Positions 44,643 to 55,600 of a DNA stretch of 64,000 nucleotides are shown here, one piece after another (position 1 is the stretch's first letter; the number at the start of each line of letters is the position of its first letter). Source of the DNA: Ophioceras dolichostomum. Taxonomy: Eukaryota; Ascomycota; Sordariomycetes; Magnaporthales; Ophioceraceae. The notes under the pieces are model-generated. The model had not been told where the DNA came from, ran no database searches, and saw only the letters and a list, made by a program, of their open reading frames with translations. The stretch lies in NCBI GenBank assembly GCA_003049485.1, contig PYST01000017.1, forward strand, positions 1 to 64,000, in the 5' to 3' direction. The position numbers and the translations under genes were made by a program.

Positions 44643-47191
44643 CTAACGGCCGACGACAATCGCTCCTGCTCCGTTCACCACTGCTCCAACGGATACCGAC
44701 TTGGACGACGCTGCCTCCTTCGCCTGCTTGATATAGCGCGCAACCACAGCCTGCACCTGATCCTTGATGATCTTGTGCGTCGGGTTCAGCGGGAACGCAG
44801 CCAGGCCCAGCTCCTGCAGCGAAGCCGTGCCGCCCAACGCGTAGCTCTTGCCGAACACGGCCCGGACGTGGTCCTTGATCTGCGCCGGCGTCTTGCCGTT
44901 GTACGAGCTGAGCACCGCGAACGGCTCGGCGCCGAGGACGTGGTGAGGGGCCGGGACGACGACGGTCTAGGAGAAGATGTTAGCAGCGTGCGTGAAGCAA
45001 GGAAGGACAGGATGGATAACCCAGAGGAGCTCCGGATAGATAGGTAGGTAGGTAGTAATAAAGATGGGCTCTCTCTCACCTGCGCGCCCGTAAACGCCTC
45101 CAACGAACTCTCAATCGCAGCCGGCATGATGGCCACGCCCGCGCGCCTGATCAGGTCCTTCCTCCTCCCCAAAATGAACACCAGCCCCTCGCGATCGACC
45201 ATGGCCATATCGCCCGTGTTGAACCAACGCTTTCCACCGTTCCTCTTCTTATCATCATAGAACGACGCCTCCGACCTGCCCCCGAGGTAGTGCGCGATGA
45301 TGCTCTCGCACGAAACATGCAGCTCGCCCAGCTGCTGCCTCCTCGCGACGCGCTTGCGGTCCGTATCCCACACGCGCACGACCGAGCCCGGGGCGACGGC
45401 GCCCACGGGGCAGATCTCGCCGAAGAACGGCACCTCGGCGACGGAGCTCGCGAAGAAAGGCCAGACGAACGACCCGCCCCCCTCCGTCATGCCGTGGTTG
45501 ACGCACACCCTCGCACGGGGGAACACGGCCGCGCACCGCACGAGGACGTCGCGCGTGACGGCGTCGCCCCCGACCTGCACGGTCCTCACCGCGTTATGGC
45601 CTTGTCCATGTCCACCGAGCTGCGCAGCCATCTCATGCACCATAGGCGGCGTAAGCACCACAAAGCTGACCCCCAACCTCTCGTCCCCCACCGCGGCCGC
45701 CGCCTCGCGCGCGTCGAACCCCCCGGGACCCGTCATGACGACGGCCCCGCCTGCCCTCCACGTCTGCAGCGTCTGCGCCGGCGCGATGCCCCGCGAGTTG
45801 TGGGCCTGCTGCAGCGCCGCCGCCGACGCGCCGTCGGAGAGCAGCCACGACTGCGAGTGCAGCATGTGCGACATGGCCGAGACGCGCTGCGGACACCCCT
45901 TGGGTGGCGCGCCCGACGTGCCGGACGTGAACATCACCGAGAGCACGCGCGTGGGCTTGTCGCGGCGCGCGGCGGTTTCGAGGGCTGTCGCTACGGAGGA
46001 CCCGCCGTCGTCGTTGACGGAGTTTGCGGAGATGCTGGCTCCGTCGGCACAGATGTCTGCGAGGGATTTCCATCCAGGAGCAGAAGAAGCAGAAGAAGCA
46101 GCCCCAGCAGCAGCAGCCCCCGAAGAAGAGGAGTCCGAACCGCGAAGAAGACAAACTCTCACAGGCGGCGCCAGCCCTAGCTCCGCAACGGCCACATCGA
46201 CCGCCTTGCCCGAGCCCGGGTCGGGCACGACGACGACCTGCGGCTTCAGCGCTCGCAGCGTGTGCTTCAGGGCGGTGAAGCCCGCGATGTCGAGCGAGGC
46301 GCCCGGGTCGAGGCACACGTAGGTGACGCGCATGAGCACGCACGTCCACAGCAGCAGGGCGAACTCGCCGCCGTTGGGGATGAGCATCACGAGCTTGGAG
46401 TCGGGCGTCGCGCCGTTGGCGGAGAGGCCGGCTGCGAGGCGGAGGGCGGTGCGGTGGAGGGTCGAGTAGGTTATTGTTAGGCAGGGGAGGGAGGGGGATC
46501 CTGAGGCGGAGGTGGAAGGGGTGAAGGCGTTTCCATTGCCGTTGCTGTTGCCGTTGGAGTGGGACTGGCCGTTGAAGCCGTTTTGCTGATGCTGGTAATC
46601 TCGCTGCTGCTGTGGTTTCTCGGTCTGATGCTGCTGGCGCTGCCAGAGGGAGAAGCCGTTGCGGTTGTCGTATCCTCCTCCATGGCTGGAGGCGCCGTTC
46701 AGGACAAGTGGCGACAAGTCGCCACCGCTGCCGCTGCCGTTTCTCTGAGGCTTCCACAGCGCGCCGTTGCTCTCGGTTACCGGACGTGCCTGTTGCTGCT
46801 GCTGCTGCTGCTGCCAGGGTGATGGCGTCTGGTACTGGTGCATCTTTGGCGAGCTGGTCGTAGTGGGACTCGCCGGAGACGACTTGACGAGGACATCGTC
46901 GAGGCAGCCAGGGGCTTGGAAGGTACAGATCACTGCGTTGCCGTCCGGGTTCTTGTTCAGGCCTTGTTCGATGTGCTCGAAGACAGATAGGCGTTCCCAC
47001 ACCCCACCGCTGATCTCGGCCAGTTGGCCGGCGACAGCGAGGTCGTCGTCGTCGTCATGTTCGACCACCTTCCCGCTCTTGGCTGCTGCTGCTGGGAGAA
47101 GCCATGAGAGGAGAAGGGCTCTGAGAGGACGGATGAGGAGACATGCTACCGCGAGGATGAGGTACGTCGACATGGTGATGACTGCTGACAC
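44643..47191 (-). CDS. membrane-anchored acyl-CoA ligase / AMP-binding enzyme with Gln/Asn-rich insertion, two exons
   Basis: Activates a carboxylic acid as acyl-AMP and then, usually, as a CoA thioester. Exons 47191-45080 and 44966-44643 (113-bp intron) give 811 aa. An N-terminal membrane anchor is seen (YLILAVACLLIRPLRALLLSWLL). Adenylation motifs: the P-loop-like SGTSGAPPKGCP, NHGMTEGGG, WFNTGD, GRRKDLI, and the C-terminal Lys in NPTHKIIK. A low-complexity insert of about 120 residues rich in Gln, Asn, Gly and Ser (roughly 120-240) splits the N-terminal part before ITYSTLHRTALRLAAGL, and a shorter Ser/Ala insert follows LLRGSD. It is not a member of the standard mdp/xpt xanthone set. It could load an acyl starter or side chain, or activate a released acid. 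An ATG at 47173 is an alternative start. Confidence 0.88.
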
Positions 47192-48326
47192 ACAGCGACA
47201 CCCAGAGATACGACGGGCAGGCGACGACGGAGATGAACGATGGCGACGACGATGGTGATGGCCTCAAACGAGCAGTATGGCAGACAGGACAGGAGAGCAT
47301 GCACGCACGTGACGAAACGGGGAGGGTAGGTAGACTCGCCAAGGTCCCAAGATTCGAGCTCGTGGGCTGTTCGTGGGCTGACTTGGAGTGGCAGTAGGAT
47401 AGCTGAGCAGCAAAGATGCTAGCAGCCACCTCTAGCTTCTAATTGCTAGCGGTTAAGCGCGCCGAAGAGTAGCACGCATGCCTTGCTACTGCTAGACCGG
47501 GGCCTATCGCTACCACCCCCAGCAATCTCGGGGTGCCATCTCCTAAGCCCGTTCGAGTCCGTCACGGATGGGAGTAGCCCGACAAGGCTGACCATTGAGC
47601 ATCAAGTCCGCATCAGTCCCACAGCCAAGTCCCCAAGGCTGTGCCTCAATAGGAGCTCCGCTCGGAGGTCGGGGCAAGAGGGATATTTCTGTGTCAGTCT
47701 TGCTCGGTCCGGCAAGCCACAAACCACAGCCTTGCATTATAAGCAGTGGGCTTTTTTTTTCCTTCGCCTCCCGCGGCTAAGCATCCCCGGTCCCCGAAGG
47801 ATCGATCGCTATATTTCGACCGCGTCATGGCTTTCCCCTCAAAAATCGGAATCCCGAATAAGTTGATTCGCTCGCCTCGTTCGTCTCCAGGTTTTGCGGA
47901 GATTGTGGCAAGGTGAGGTCGAAACAAGAACCTCGTGCTCCGAATGTTGTGGGTCTCACGTCGGGACTCGGGGGATCAACGCAAAAAGTGGGGCAGATCT
48001 CGGATTCCGAACATCCCTGCCACCAACACACAACATTCAGGGGTTCAGGGGTAAGATAGCAGATAATGGCCGCGACACGTGATAAGCGCCAGACATCCGA
48101 TTCTATCCACGACAACGACTCCCGAACTCCTCCAATTCCTTCCCCATCCGTTCTACACTTTTTTAGGGGAAGGACATAGAGTCGGGCTTTACGGACGTTT
48201 GTCTCGATTGGCTCCGATTGCTAAACTCCGAGAAAAGCCGTTGGCCAGTGCCCCTTGTGATGCCTCTGATACCTCTCTGATGTCTCTGATGCCTAAGGCC
48301 AGCAAATAGCCGTAGGAACACACGTA

Positions 48327-48366
<40 letters not shown>

Positions 48367-49362
48367 CGTTAATCGTAAAGGTTCCCTGATTTGAAGAAAA
48401 TGCCGACGGATGCAAGCAAGGCATTTCTACGCCTCCGACACACATTTCTGGTTCTCCCGGCAGTTGGACCGCAACGCCGCTGATGCCCCAGTGCTCCTTC
48501 CCCGCTCTTTACATGCATGCAATGCAAAGCCGCTGACGCAATGACCTTCAATACGTTGTGTTTTCTCAACGGCTGCCGCATAGGAAGGATGGAAGAAGGA
48601 CGGCCGGTATGCCTCCGGGAAATCAGACCATTACACGGGATGACTATCCGCCTTCCTGACCTAGGCAGAGCTCCGGGTTTTGGAGTTTGTCAGCCGCCCG
48701 CCCCATAGGGCCGTTAGGACGGAGTGTCCGCACGCTATCCTACTAGTGCTATACGGCTTACGAGGGGCTGACATACTAGGGAGGGACTGACACACATGAC
48801 TGCAGTGTGTACGACTGTACGCGCAACGTTAACGTCGCCCCCGCGATAATCAACGGCTCTTCTCTTGTGTGTGGCGACCCCTTATCTGACACCAATCCTT
48901 CTTGTCCTGCACCGAGACACTATCTACCGGGAACTACTAGTAACTAGTACCTACCTACTATACCAAGTAGGTATGCATGATGCCAATGCCGGGTCAGCGG
49001 AGTGAATGACGGGCCCGTCTGTAGATAGTAGGTGCTAGGTGGATTTCCTTGGCTTCTCATACTCCTCATATATGCGGAACTAGTAGGCCGTACTAGGCCG
49101 TGCTAGGGAGGGGGGTGAGCTTGGAATGAGATGCTGCTCCAGTGCTATTAGTAGTGGTATCTATCGTCGATATCAGCAGCCCAAAACCTTCTGGCTCTCT
49201 GTGTTGTATGTGTGGTACACCATCTTGAGAAATCCAATATTGCTTCCAAGACACTTCTCTCTATCTCTGCTCGCTGTGCCCCCTGCCGCCTTCGTGTAGC
49301 CAGCCGTCCTTCCCTCCTTTCCCTCCTTCACGTCGAGTCGCGTCTCGTACCCGAACCGAAGA
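47192..49362. other. divergent promoter region of acyl-CoA ligase and anthrone oxygenase genes
   Basis: No gene supported. Holds a (CGCA)n microsatellite (48325-48368), a run of CTCTGATG/CTCTGATA units (about 48262-48297) and several ACCTACC/GTAGGTA elements (48948-48975). Likely co-regulates two cluster genes. Confidence 0.5.
48325..48368. repeat. (CGCA)n microsatellite
   Basis: Uninterrupted CGCA/ACGC units, about eleven copies, between the divergent ligase and oxygenase genes. Confidence 0.9.
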
Positions 49363-50003
49363 ATGTCGACACTCAACGCCCAAGCGGCAGCCGTGGTGAC
49401 GGGGTCTTTCCTGTCCGGTGAGCGAAGCGTCGTGCCCTCTCATGCACCCTCCGTCTCCTGAAGTCCATCTCGACTAAGCCAACTAACCGTCATCACCCTT
49501 CCTCATTCCTTCTCCCCCTTTCCAAACTAGGTGCCATGATGTCCCTCTCCCTGATGGCCGTCCCAGTCCTCCTAGACACCACCAAAGAAGCCCCCCACCT
49601 CTTCTCGCAGTGGACTCGCATGTACCACTACGGCCACCAGGTCCTCCCCACCATGGCCGTCGGCACGCTGATCATGTACGGCTACATCGCGACCAAGCGT
49701 CGGCAGGAGGAGCAGCAGCGCGCGTGGGCGGTCTTCGCCCTCGCGGGTGCCCTCACGGTGCTGATGCTGCCATTCACGTGGGTGTTCATGGTGCCGACCA
49801 ACAACGAGCTGTTCCGCCTCGAGGCCGCCACCAGGGGGGGCGGCGCGGCCGCCCTCGCGCTGCGGTCCGTGGCGGAGGCCAAGGAGCTTGTCGTCTTCTG
49901 GAAGTGGCTGCACTTCGCGAGGTCGCTGTTCCCGCTTGCCGGGGCGGTTTTGGGCGCCGTGGGGACGCTGGGGGATGTTGCCTCCAAGTCTAAGGAGGAG
50001 TGA
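49363..50003 (+). CDS. HypC-like anthrone oxygenase (DUF1772), two exons
   Basis: Small membrane protein that oxidises an anthrone at C-10 to an anthraquinone. Exon 1 49363-49417 (MSTLNAQAAAVVTGSFLS) and exon 2 49531-50003 join within a Gly codon to give 175 aa. Four hydrophobic spans are visible (VVTGSFLSGAMMSLSLMAVPVLL, VLPTMAVGTLIMYGYIA, WAVFALAGALTVLMLPFTWVFM, LFPLAGAVLGAVGTL), with the conserved MVPTNNELFRLE loop and a C-terminal W-x-x-x-H-x-x-R (KWLHFAR) typical of DUF1772 anthrone oxidases. Homologues are found in the aflatoxin (HypC), monodictyphenone (MdpH2) and geodin clusters. It is convergent with the EthD gene. The length is normal for the family. Confidence 0.92.
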
Positions 50004-50746
50004 GGGAGGGAGTGTGTGTGAGAGGGAGAGAGCGAAGTGAAAGTGTACTTACCTTACCAACCCACCTAGCTAGATACCTACTAGTGTGTTATGGGGGCAA
50101 CACGAGGCTGAAATAGCATGTTTAAGGTGTGGAGGAATAAGAAGTTGCCAAGATGGAGAGCGCGAGTGAAGGGGAGGTGGCATTGAGTTATAGATTCGAA
50201 TATCTTTGCAGACTGTTATCAAACTTGGGACTGTATTAAGCCGCAACAAGGTTCACTCAGGCTGATTCGGAATACTATGCTTGTTCTCCTTTTTGGAAAG
50301 AATCATACCCTACCTACCACTGGCAGTGTTGGCCGTCGTCATGTTTTCAGCTGGCGACGATGCCGGACAGGCATGCTCGGTGAGACCACCCGGGCTGCGT
50401 GTGGTGAGCATCATGGATGCTGTGCTCATTCGCTCCTGTGTTGGCGAATCTGTATCAAATTGAAATGGTGTGGTGGTAGTATGGGCCCATCTCAGCCAGC
50501 CCCAGGCAAACCGAATAGGACAGAACCATACCCAACTCTGCAGCCCTCAGGACATAGGACATAAGGATTTCACTGTTCCATCTAGCTTGCCTCCCCTTTG
50601 TACAACGCACGCAAAACACCTGTCATAAACCATCGGTCTCTCCTATCGCCGACTCTCGGCCGGGTCGGGCTAGCCCAATCTATCTCCATCTCCATCCTAA
50701 CTCCTGTAGCACACACGCGCACACATACTACACACACATACAAACT

Positions 50747-50799
<53 letters not shown>

Positions 50800-50947
50800 A
50801 CACATACACACACACATACACACACACACATACTCCCAAGGTTTAAGTACGAGTATTCGCAGAACTTTGTGGGGGACCACCAAGTACTAGTATCACTGCT
50901 ACCACTAATACCGCTACTACCAATCACTATAAGCTACCTACTACCTA
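50004..50947. other. intergenic region between convergent genes
   Basis: Contains the 82-bp (CA)n tract described separately. No gene supported. Confidence 0.55.
50750..50831. repeat. (CA)n dinucleotide tract with CATA interruptions
   Basis: About 40 CA units on the plus strand with several CATA breaks. It lies between convergent 3' ends and is Z-DNA-prone and likely length-polymorphic. Confidence 0.92.
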
Positions 50948-51709
50948 CTAACAGTCCTTCATCCCATCAACGACCTCCCCGTCCCTAATCCACTCCGTGA
51001 TCCACCCGATGGTCATCATGCTCCGCCGCGTGTCGGCGAACTTCTCGTGGTCGCCCACCAGGTGCTCCTTGTACCACGGGTCGTCCTTCATGCGCTTGTA
51101 GTCGTCGACCGACTTGAACACCACCTGGCTGAAGCAGTCGAAGTCGGCCAGGTTGGACATCTGGCGGTCGAAGAGGCGGGTCATGAGGCCGCGGGTCTCG
51201 GTTGTGTTGTGGATCTGGAGAGGAAGAGATGTTCGTTAGTTCTTCTGACGAGGAGAGGATGAAAAAGGGAAGAAGAGCGGGCCGTAAATGTGTATGTATT
51301 GTTTGGACGTAGGTCCATGTAGGCAGGGACGGGAACAGCCGGCAGTGGACTTTGTTGTGGTTTGATGTTGTCTGGTGAGATGGCGCATCTTCTTCATGGT
51401 ACTGAGGTCTGGAGCGAGAATGGGATGTAGTAGACGTAATAATGGCGGAGTGGTTGCGAGGATGTGTGAATGCTGATGATGGGCGATATGTGCTAGCACT
51501 ACTTAGGTGCAGACACTCACCTGAGTCCACCGCTTAACCCCATACTTGACCATAAGATGCTTCGTCATGGGCGCCGACACTTGCGTCATGTGATTCCGGT
51601 AGTCGACCTCGCTCATGCCCGGCCGGCGGTAGCCGCAGATGGTGAGGCAGAGGAACTGGGTGTCCGGCGGGTGGCTGGTGGGCATGGGAGGGATCTGTAG
51701 GTCAGACAT
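50948..51709 (-). CDS. EthD-domain protein, decarboxylase-like (MdpH1/TpcK type), two exons
   Basis: In emodin-type pathways EthD-fold proteins of this kind remove the carboxyl group of atrochrysone carboxylic acid. Exons 51709-51521 and 51214-50948, with a rather long 306-bp intron, give 151 aa. The ferredoxin-like/dimeric alpha-beta barrel signature is clear: FLCLTICGYRRPGMSEVDYRNHMTQVSAP at the start, then DFDCFSQVVFKSVDDYKRMKDDPWYKEHLVGDHEKFADTRRSMMTIGW. The His and Asp in the last stretch and the YRNHM His are conserved in the family. No targeting signal. It lies directly downstream of the PKS gene, on the same strand. An intron-internal frame seen in the region is not coding. Confidence 0.92.
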
Positions 51710-52699
51710 GGCGTAGCTTTCGGTTTGGTGAGGCCAGCGATGACTGTGGCTGAATGGAGAACGGTGGCTGAGATAGTAGAAGTGAGGGGGGTAGGTAGTA
51801 GTCAAGGATGTGGGTGTGTTTCTGGCCTGGATGCATGAGATTGCAGCAGGTGGGAGAGGACTGGAGCGGTGGAGTTAAGTTAACAAGTCCATGGAGAACG
51901 GAGAGACGGGCATGTCTCACGCCGATACGCGCGAGAGGGCAGCGGGCTGGGTTTACGGAGTCCGAGAGTCGTACATGTTGTGGCACACGGCGGAGTAGCT
52001 GATCTGGTGGGTTTCGAGCTAAACTCCGTGGATGAGAATTTTTGCTGAGTGATCATGGCTGAGATGACCAGAGTCAGTCCGCTATCCCCCATGGAAATTG
52101 GCACTCGACAAGCCAATTATCCAAAAGGAAAAAAGCATGGTCGAGGTTTTCAGGGAAGTAAGGTATCTTGACCAGCGGGACTCCTTGATCTAGACGATGG
52201 CGGTGAAGGGAAGCGAAGGGGGTGATGATGATCATCAGAATGGACAGGATTCTAAGGAAATTCTTCGCTCTATTCTGGCAATCATCTAAACTACGAAAGA
52301 AATTCTACTATGGTAATGAGATAATAAACCTCGAAGTAAGATGCACAGAGATGATTGCGATAGCGAGAGAGAGGGAGAATTGAAAACATAAAAGAAAAAA
52401 AGAAATTCGTTAACGGGGGCAAGAAAGAATGGGCGGTGCGTTGTGCGAACTGACTGAAAAGGAGGGAAGCCAAGATAGCAGGAAAGAACAAGCGAAATTT
52501 CTACCATCTCTGACCATCCTGATTCAACTCAAACAAAATCACAATCTGCGTATCCTCTCTCTCCTCAACTTTCCCTTCTAGTTCTCAACTCAAAACACCG
52601 CTTCTCGCCAAAAGCTCGACTAGACTCAACTCAGCTCCACTCAACTCAACTAGACTCGACTCAACTCAGCTCGTCTCCTCTCAGCTCTCTCTCTCTCTC
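51710..52699. other. intergenic region between EthD and PKS genes, with 3' simple repeat
   Basis: No gene supported. Right before the PKS stop (52617-52699) is a degenerate ACTCA/GCTCA/CTCT tract of about 80 bp. The rest is the EthD promoter region. Confidence 0.5.
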
Positions 52700-55600
52700 T
52701 TAGTTATAATACTCCTCCAGCCAGCTCCTCAGGTCCCCAATGGTGGGGTACTCGAGGAACAGGCTCCCCGTGACGACGACGCCCAGCTGCTCGCGGAACT
52801 TCTCGGCGATGACGAGGCTCATGAGCGAGTCGACGCCCAGGTTGGCGAAGCTGGCGTCGTCGGTCAGGTCGGCCAGGTCGAGGGCCGACTCGGCCGCGAT
52901 GATCTGGATCGCCTTGGCCGTAGTAGAGTTCTCGTCCGCCGCCGGCGCCGCAGCTGCCGCCTCGGCAGCGAGGGCAGGAGCTGGAGCTGCGGCCGGGGCA
53001 GGGGCAGGGGCGGGAGTAGGAACCGGGGCAGGAGCGGCGGCGGGGGTGGGAGCAGGCGCAGCAGCCGGCTTGACGACCGGCTTCGCAGCAGCAGCAGCAG
53101 CCGGGGCAGGCGCGGCCTTAACAGCCAGCGCACCACCACCAGCCTTAGCCGACGGGGCCGTCGCGACCGGCGGCGCCGCCTTGTCGTCCGGCGCGCTGAA
53201 GAACCTCCCGAGCAGGATCCTGGGGTACTTCCTGAACTTGATGGCGCCCACCACGCCGACGATCTCGTCGCCCTGCAGGATGTACACATCCCCCAAGAAC
53301 ACCGAGGGGTCCTCCACAGTGGGGATCATCTTGACGTAGCTCCTGTACTTCGCACCAGACGTCAGCTCCCTCGCGAACCTCATGCTTCCCCAACCGGGCG
53401 TGACGCAGAAGTTGTTCTTCACGTCGTTGGCGTCCGACACGTTCATGATGAAGCCCGCCAGGTGGGCGACGCTGTCGATGAAGTGGGGCGGGACGGTCCA
53501 CACGCCGGCCTTCTCCTTGACGAGCGTGACCTCCGCGAAGGCCTCTAGGCCGTGCAGGACCACGGCCTGCATCCCGCGGTACTTGTCGGCGTAGTCGACC
53601 AGGTTCGCGCCGAAGAGCAGGTAGGCCATCGAATGCGTCAGCTTGTTGGCCACGCCGAGGCTCGCGAGCCGCTCGAGCTCCGCGATGCGGCCTGTGATGA
53701 GGTGCGAGAGGGGCGACCAGGACGAGAGCCAGGCGGAGGAGTCGCCGTAGAGGAGCGTCGCGGACGCGAAGGGGTCGGCGTGCGCGACGTTGGTGGCAGG
53801 GTCGACGTTGTACCACTTCAGCTCGGCCGAACCGGAGTCGATGTCGGTCGTCTCGATCGAGACCTGGATCGGGTGGGGGAGGTCCGGGGACTGGTTCGCC
53901 ACGAGGCCCTTGAGGACCTCGAGGTTGGCGATGTTCATGTGCACGGGCTTCTTGTGGGCTGGGTTGAGCTTCTTGAAGAGGTAGTCGCCCATGGTGTAGG
54001 CGATGTCGGCGTGGATGGACTAGTTTGGTTGGTGGATTCGACAGTTGTTAGCAGCTTAACCAGGATCTCGTGGAGGGGGGATAATGGAAATGGGTTTGAT
54101 GGGCCATCGTCATTATGATCAGTAAAGACTTACCGAAGTAACAACACCGCAGTTGTTCATCTTGTGGCCCCACGCCGCCGCGCGGAGATCAGCCTGCGCC
54201 AGATCAGACTGCATGACCACCACGCCGGCCCGCCCCTCGAAGTCCTGGGCGATGATGGCCTGCACGCTGGAGGTGCTGAGGCTGGCGACCTTCTTCGGCC
54301 CGGATCCCGCGGCGGCGGCCGTGGCAGTGCCCTCGGCGAGGGCCTTCGCCTTCTTCTCCTCGTCGTAGAAGGTGTTGCCCTTCGTCAAGGCCCAGTCGCC
54401 GTTGTACTGGATCCAGTACGTCTTGTCGTTCCACGCGTACGTCGGCAGGTCGTCCAGGTGCCTCAGGCAGTCCTTCTCGAACGGCTTGTGCAGCTCGTTC
54501 CACTGGATCTGCACGCCCGCGCAGTGCAGGGGCGCCAGCGAGCCGGCCAGGGTGACCCAGTTATCCTCGCCCCTGCGCAGGGACGGGACGGCAACGTTGA
54601 CGTGCTCGGCGCCCAGGGTCGAGCGCACGAAGCCCATGCACACGGGGTGGGGGCCGATCTCGATCCAGGCCGTGTCGTCGTCGATTGTGCCGATCTTCTT
54701 GGCGTGCTCGAGCGCTCCCAGGAAGTTGACGGCCTCGCGCGTGGCGCGGCGGACGTACGACGCGTTGACGGTCTTGTCGTCGAAGATCACCTTGCTGAGC
54801 AGTGGGGAGATGACGGGCACGGTGGGCGCCTGGAAGAGGACGCCTGATGAGGCCGAGGCCTCGAAGTCGTCGAGGATAGGGTCCGTCTGGGCCGAGTGGA
54901 AGGCGAACGCCACGTCGAGGCTGTAGCACTTGTAGCCCGCCGCCTCGAGCGGGGGGATGATGGCGTCCATCTCGGACGTCGGCCCGCTGAGGACGGTCTC
55001 CTTCGGCCCGTTGACGCAGGCGACCTCGTACGGCTTCCCGGCGGAGGCCGAGGCGATCTGGTCGAGGGAGGCGCGGACGGCCACCATCTTGTGCGAGCCC
55101 GACTTGCAGCGCTGCTCGAGCATGGTGGCGCGCTGGCCCACGAGGAAGATGGTGTCCGAGGCCGAGAGCACACCGGCCACGTGCAGGGCCGCGTACTCGC
55201 CCAGGGAGTGGCCGATGACCACGTCGGGCTTGACGCCCAGCGAGGCCCAGAATTTGGCCAGCGCGATGCCCGTGCAGACGAGCGCCAGCTGCGTGACGAC
55301 GGGCGAGTGCGCGTGGTCCTGCGGGTGGCTGCCGTCGAGGGCGGGGACGAACGAGGGGAAGCCCTGGCCCTGCGCGATGGCGTCGAGATGCAGGATCTGC
55401 GCGCGGAAGTAGGGCTGGTGGTGGAAGAGCTCCAGGTTGTACGACTTGTAGGATGCGCCCTGGCCCGTGAAGGCGAAGGCCACAGGTGGGGGGCCGGTGG
55501 TGGGGATGGGCTTGTGGGAGTCGGACTTGAGCGCCGACGAGAGCTGCTTCTTGACCTGCGCCACGTCGGCGGCCGCGACGGCCACGCGGTGGTTGTGGTG

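Noticed and set aside
46477..47000. Gln-rich part of the acyl-CoA ligase as a possible unspliced intron
   Set aside because: No GT...AG pair in a sensible place removes it cleanly in phase, and the frame stays open; kept as coding but flagged.
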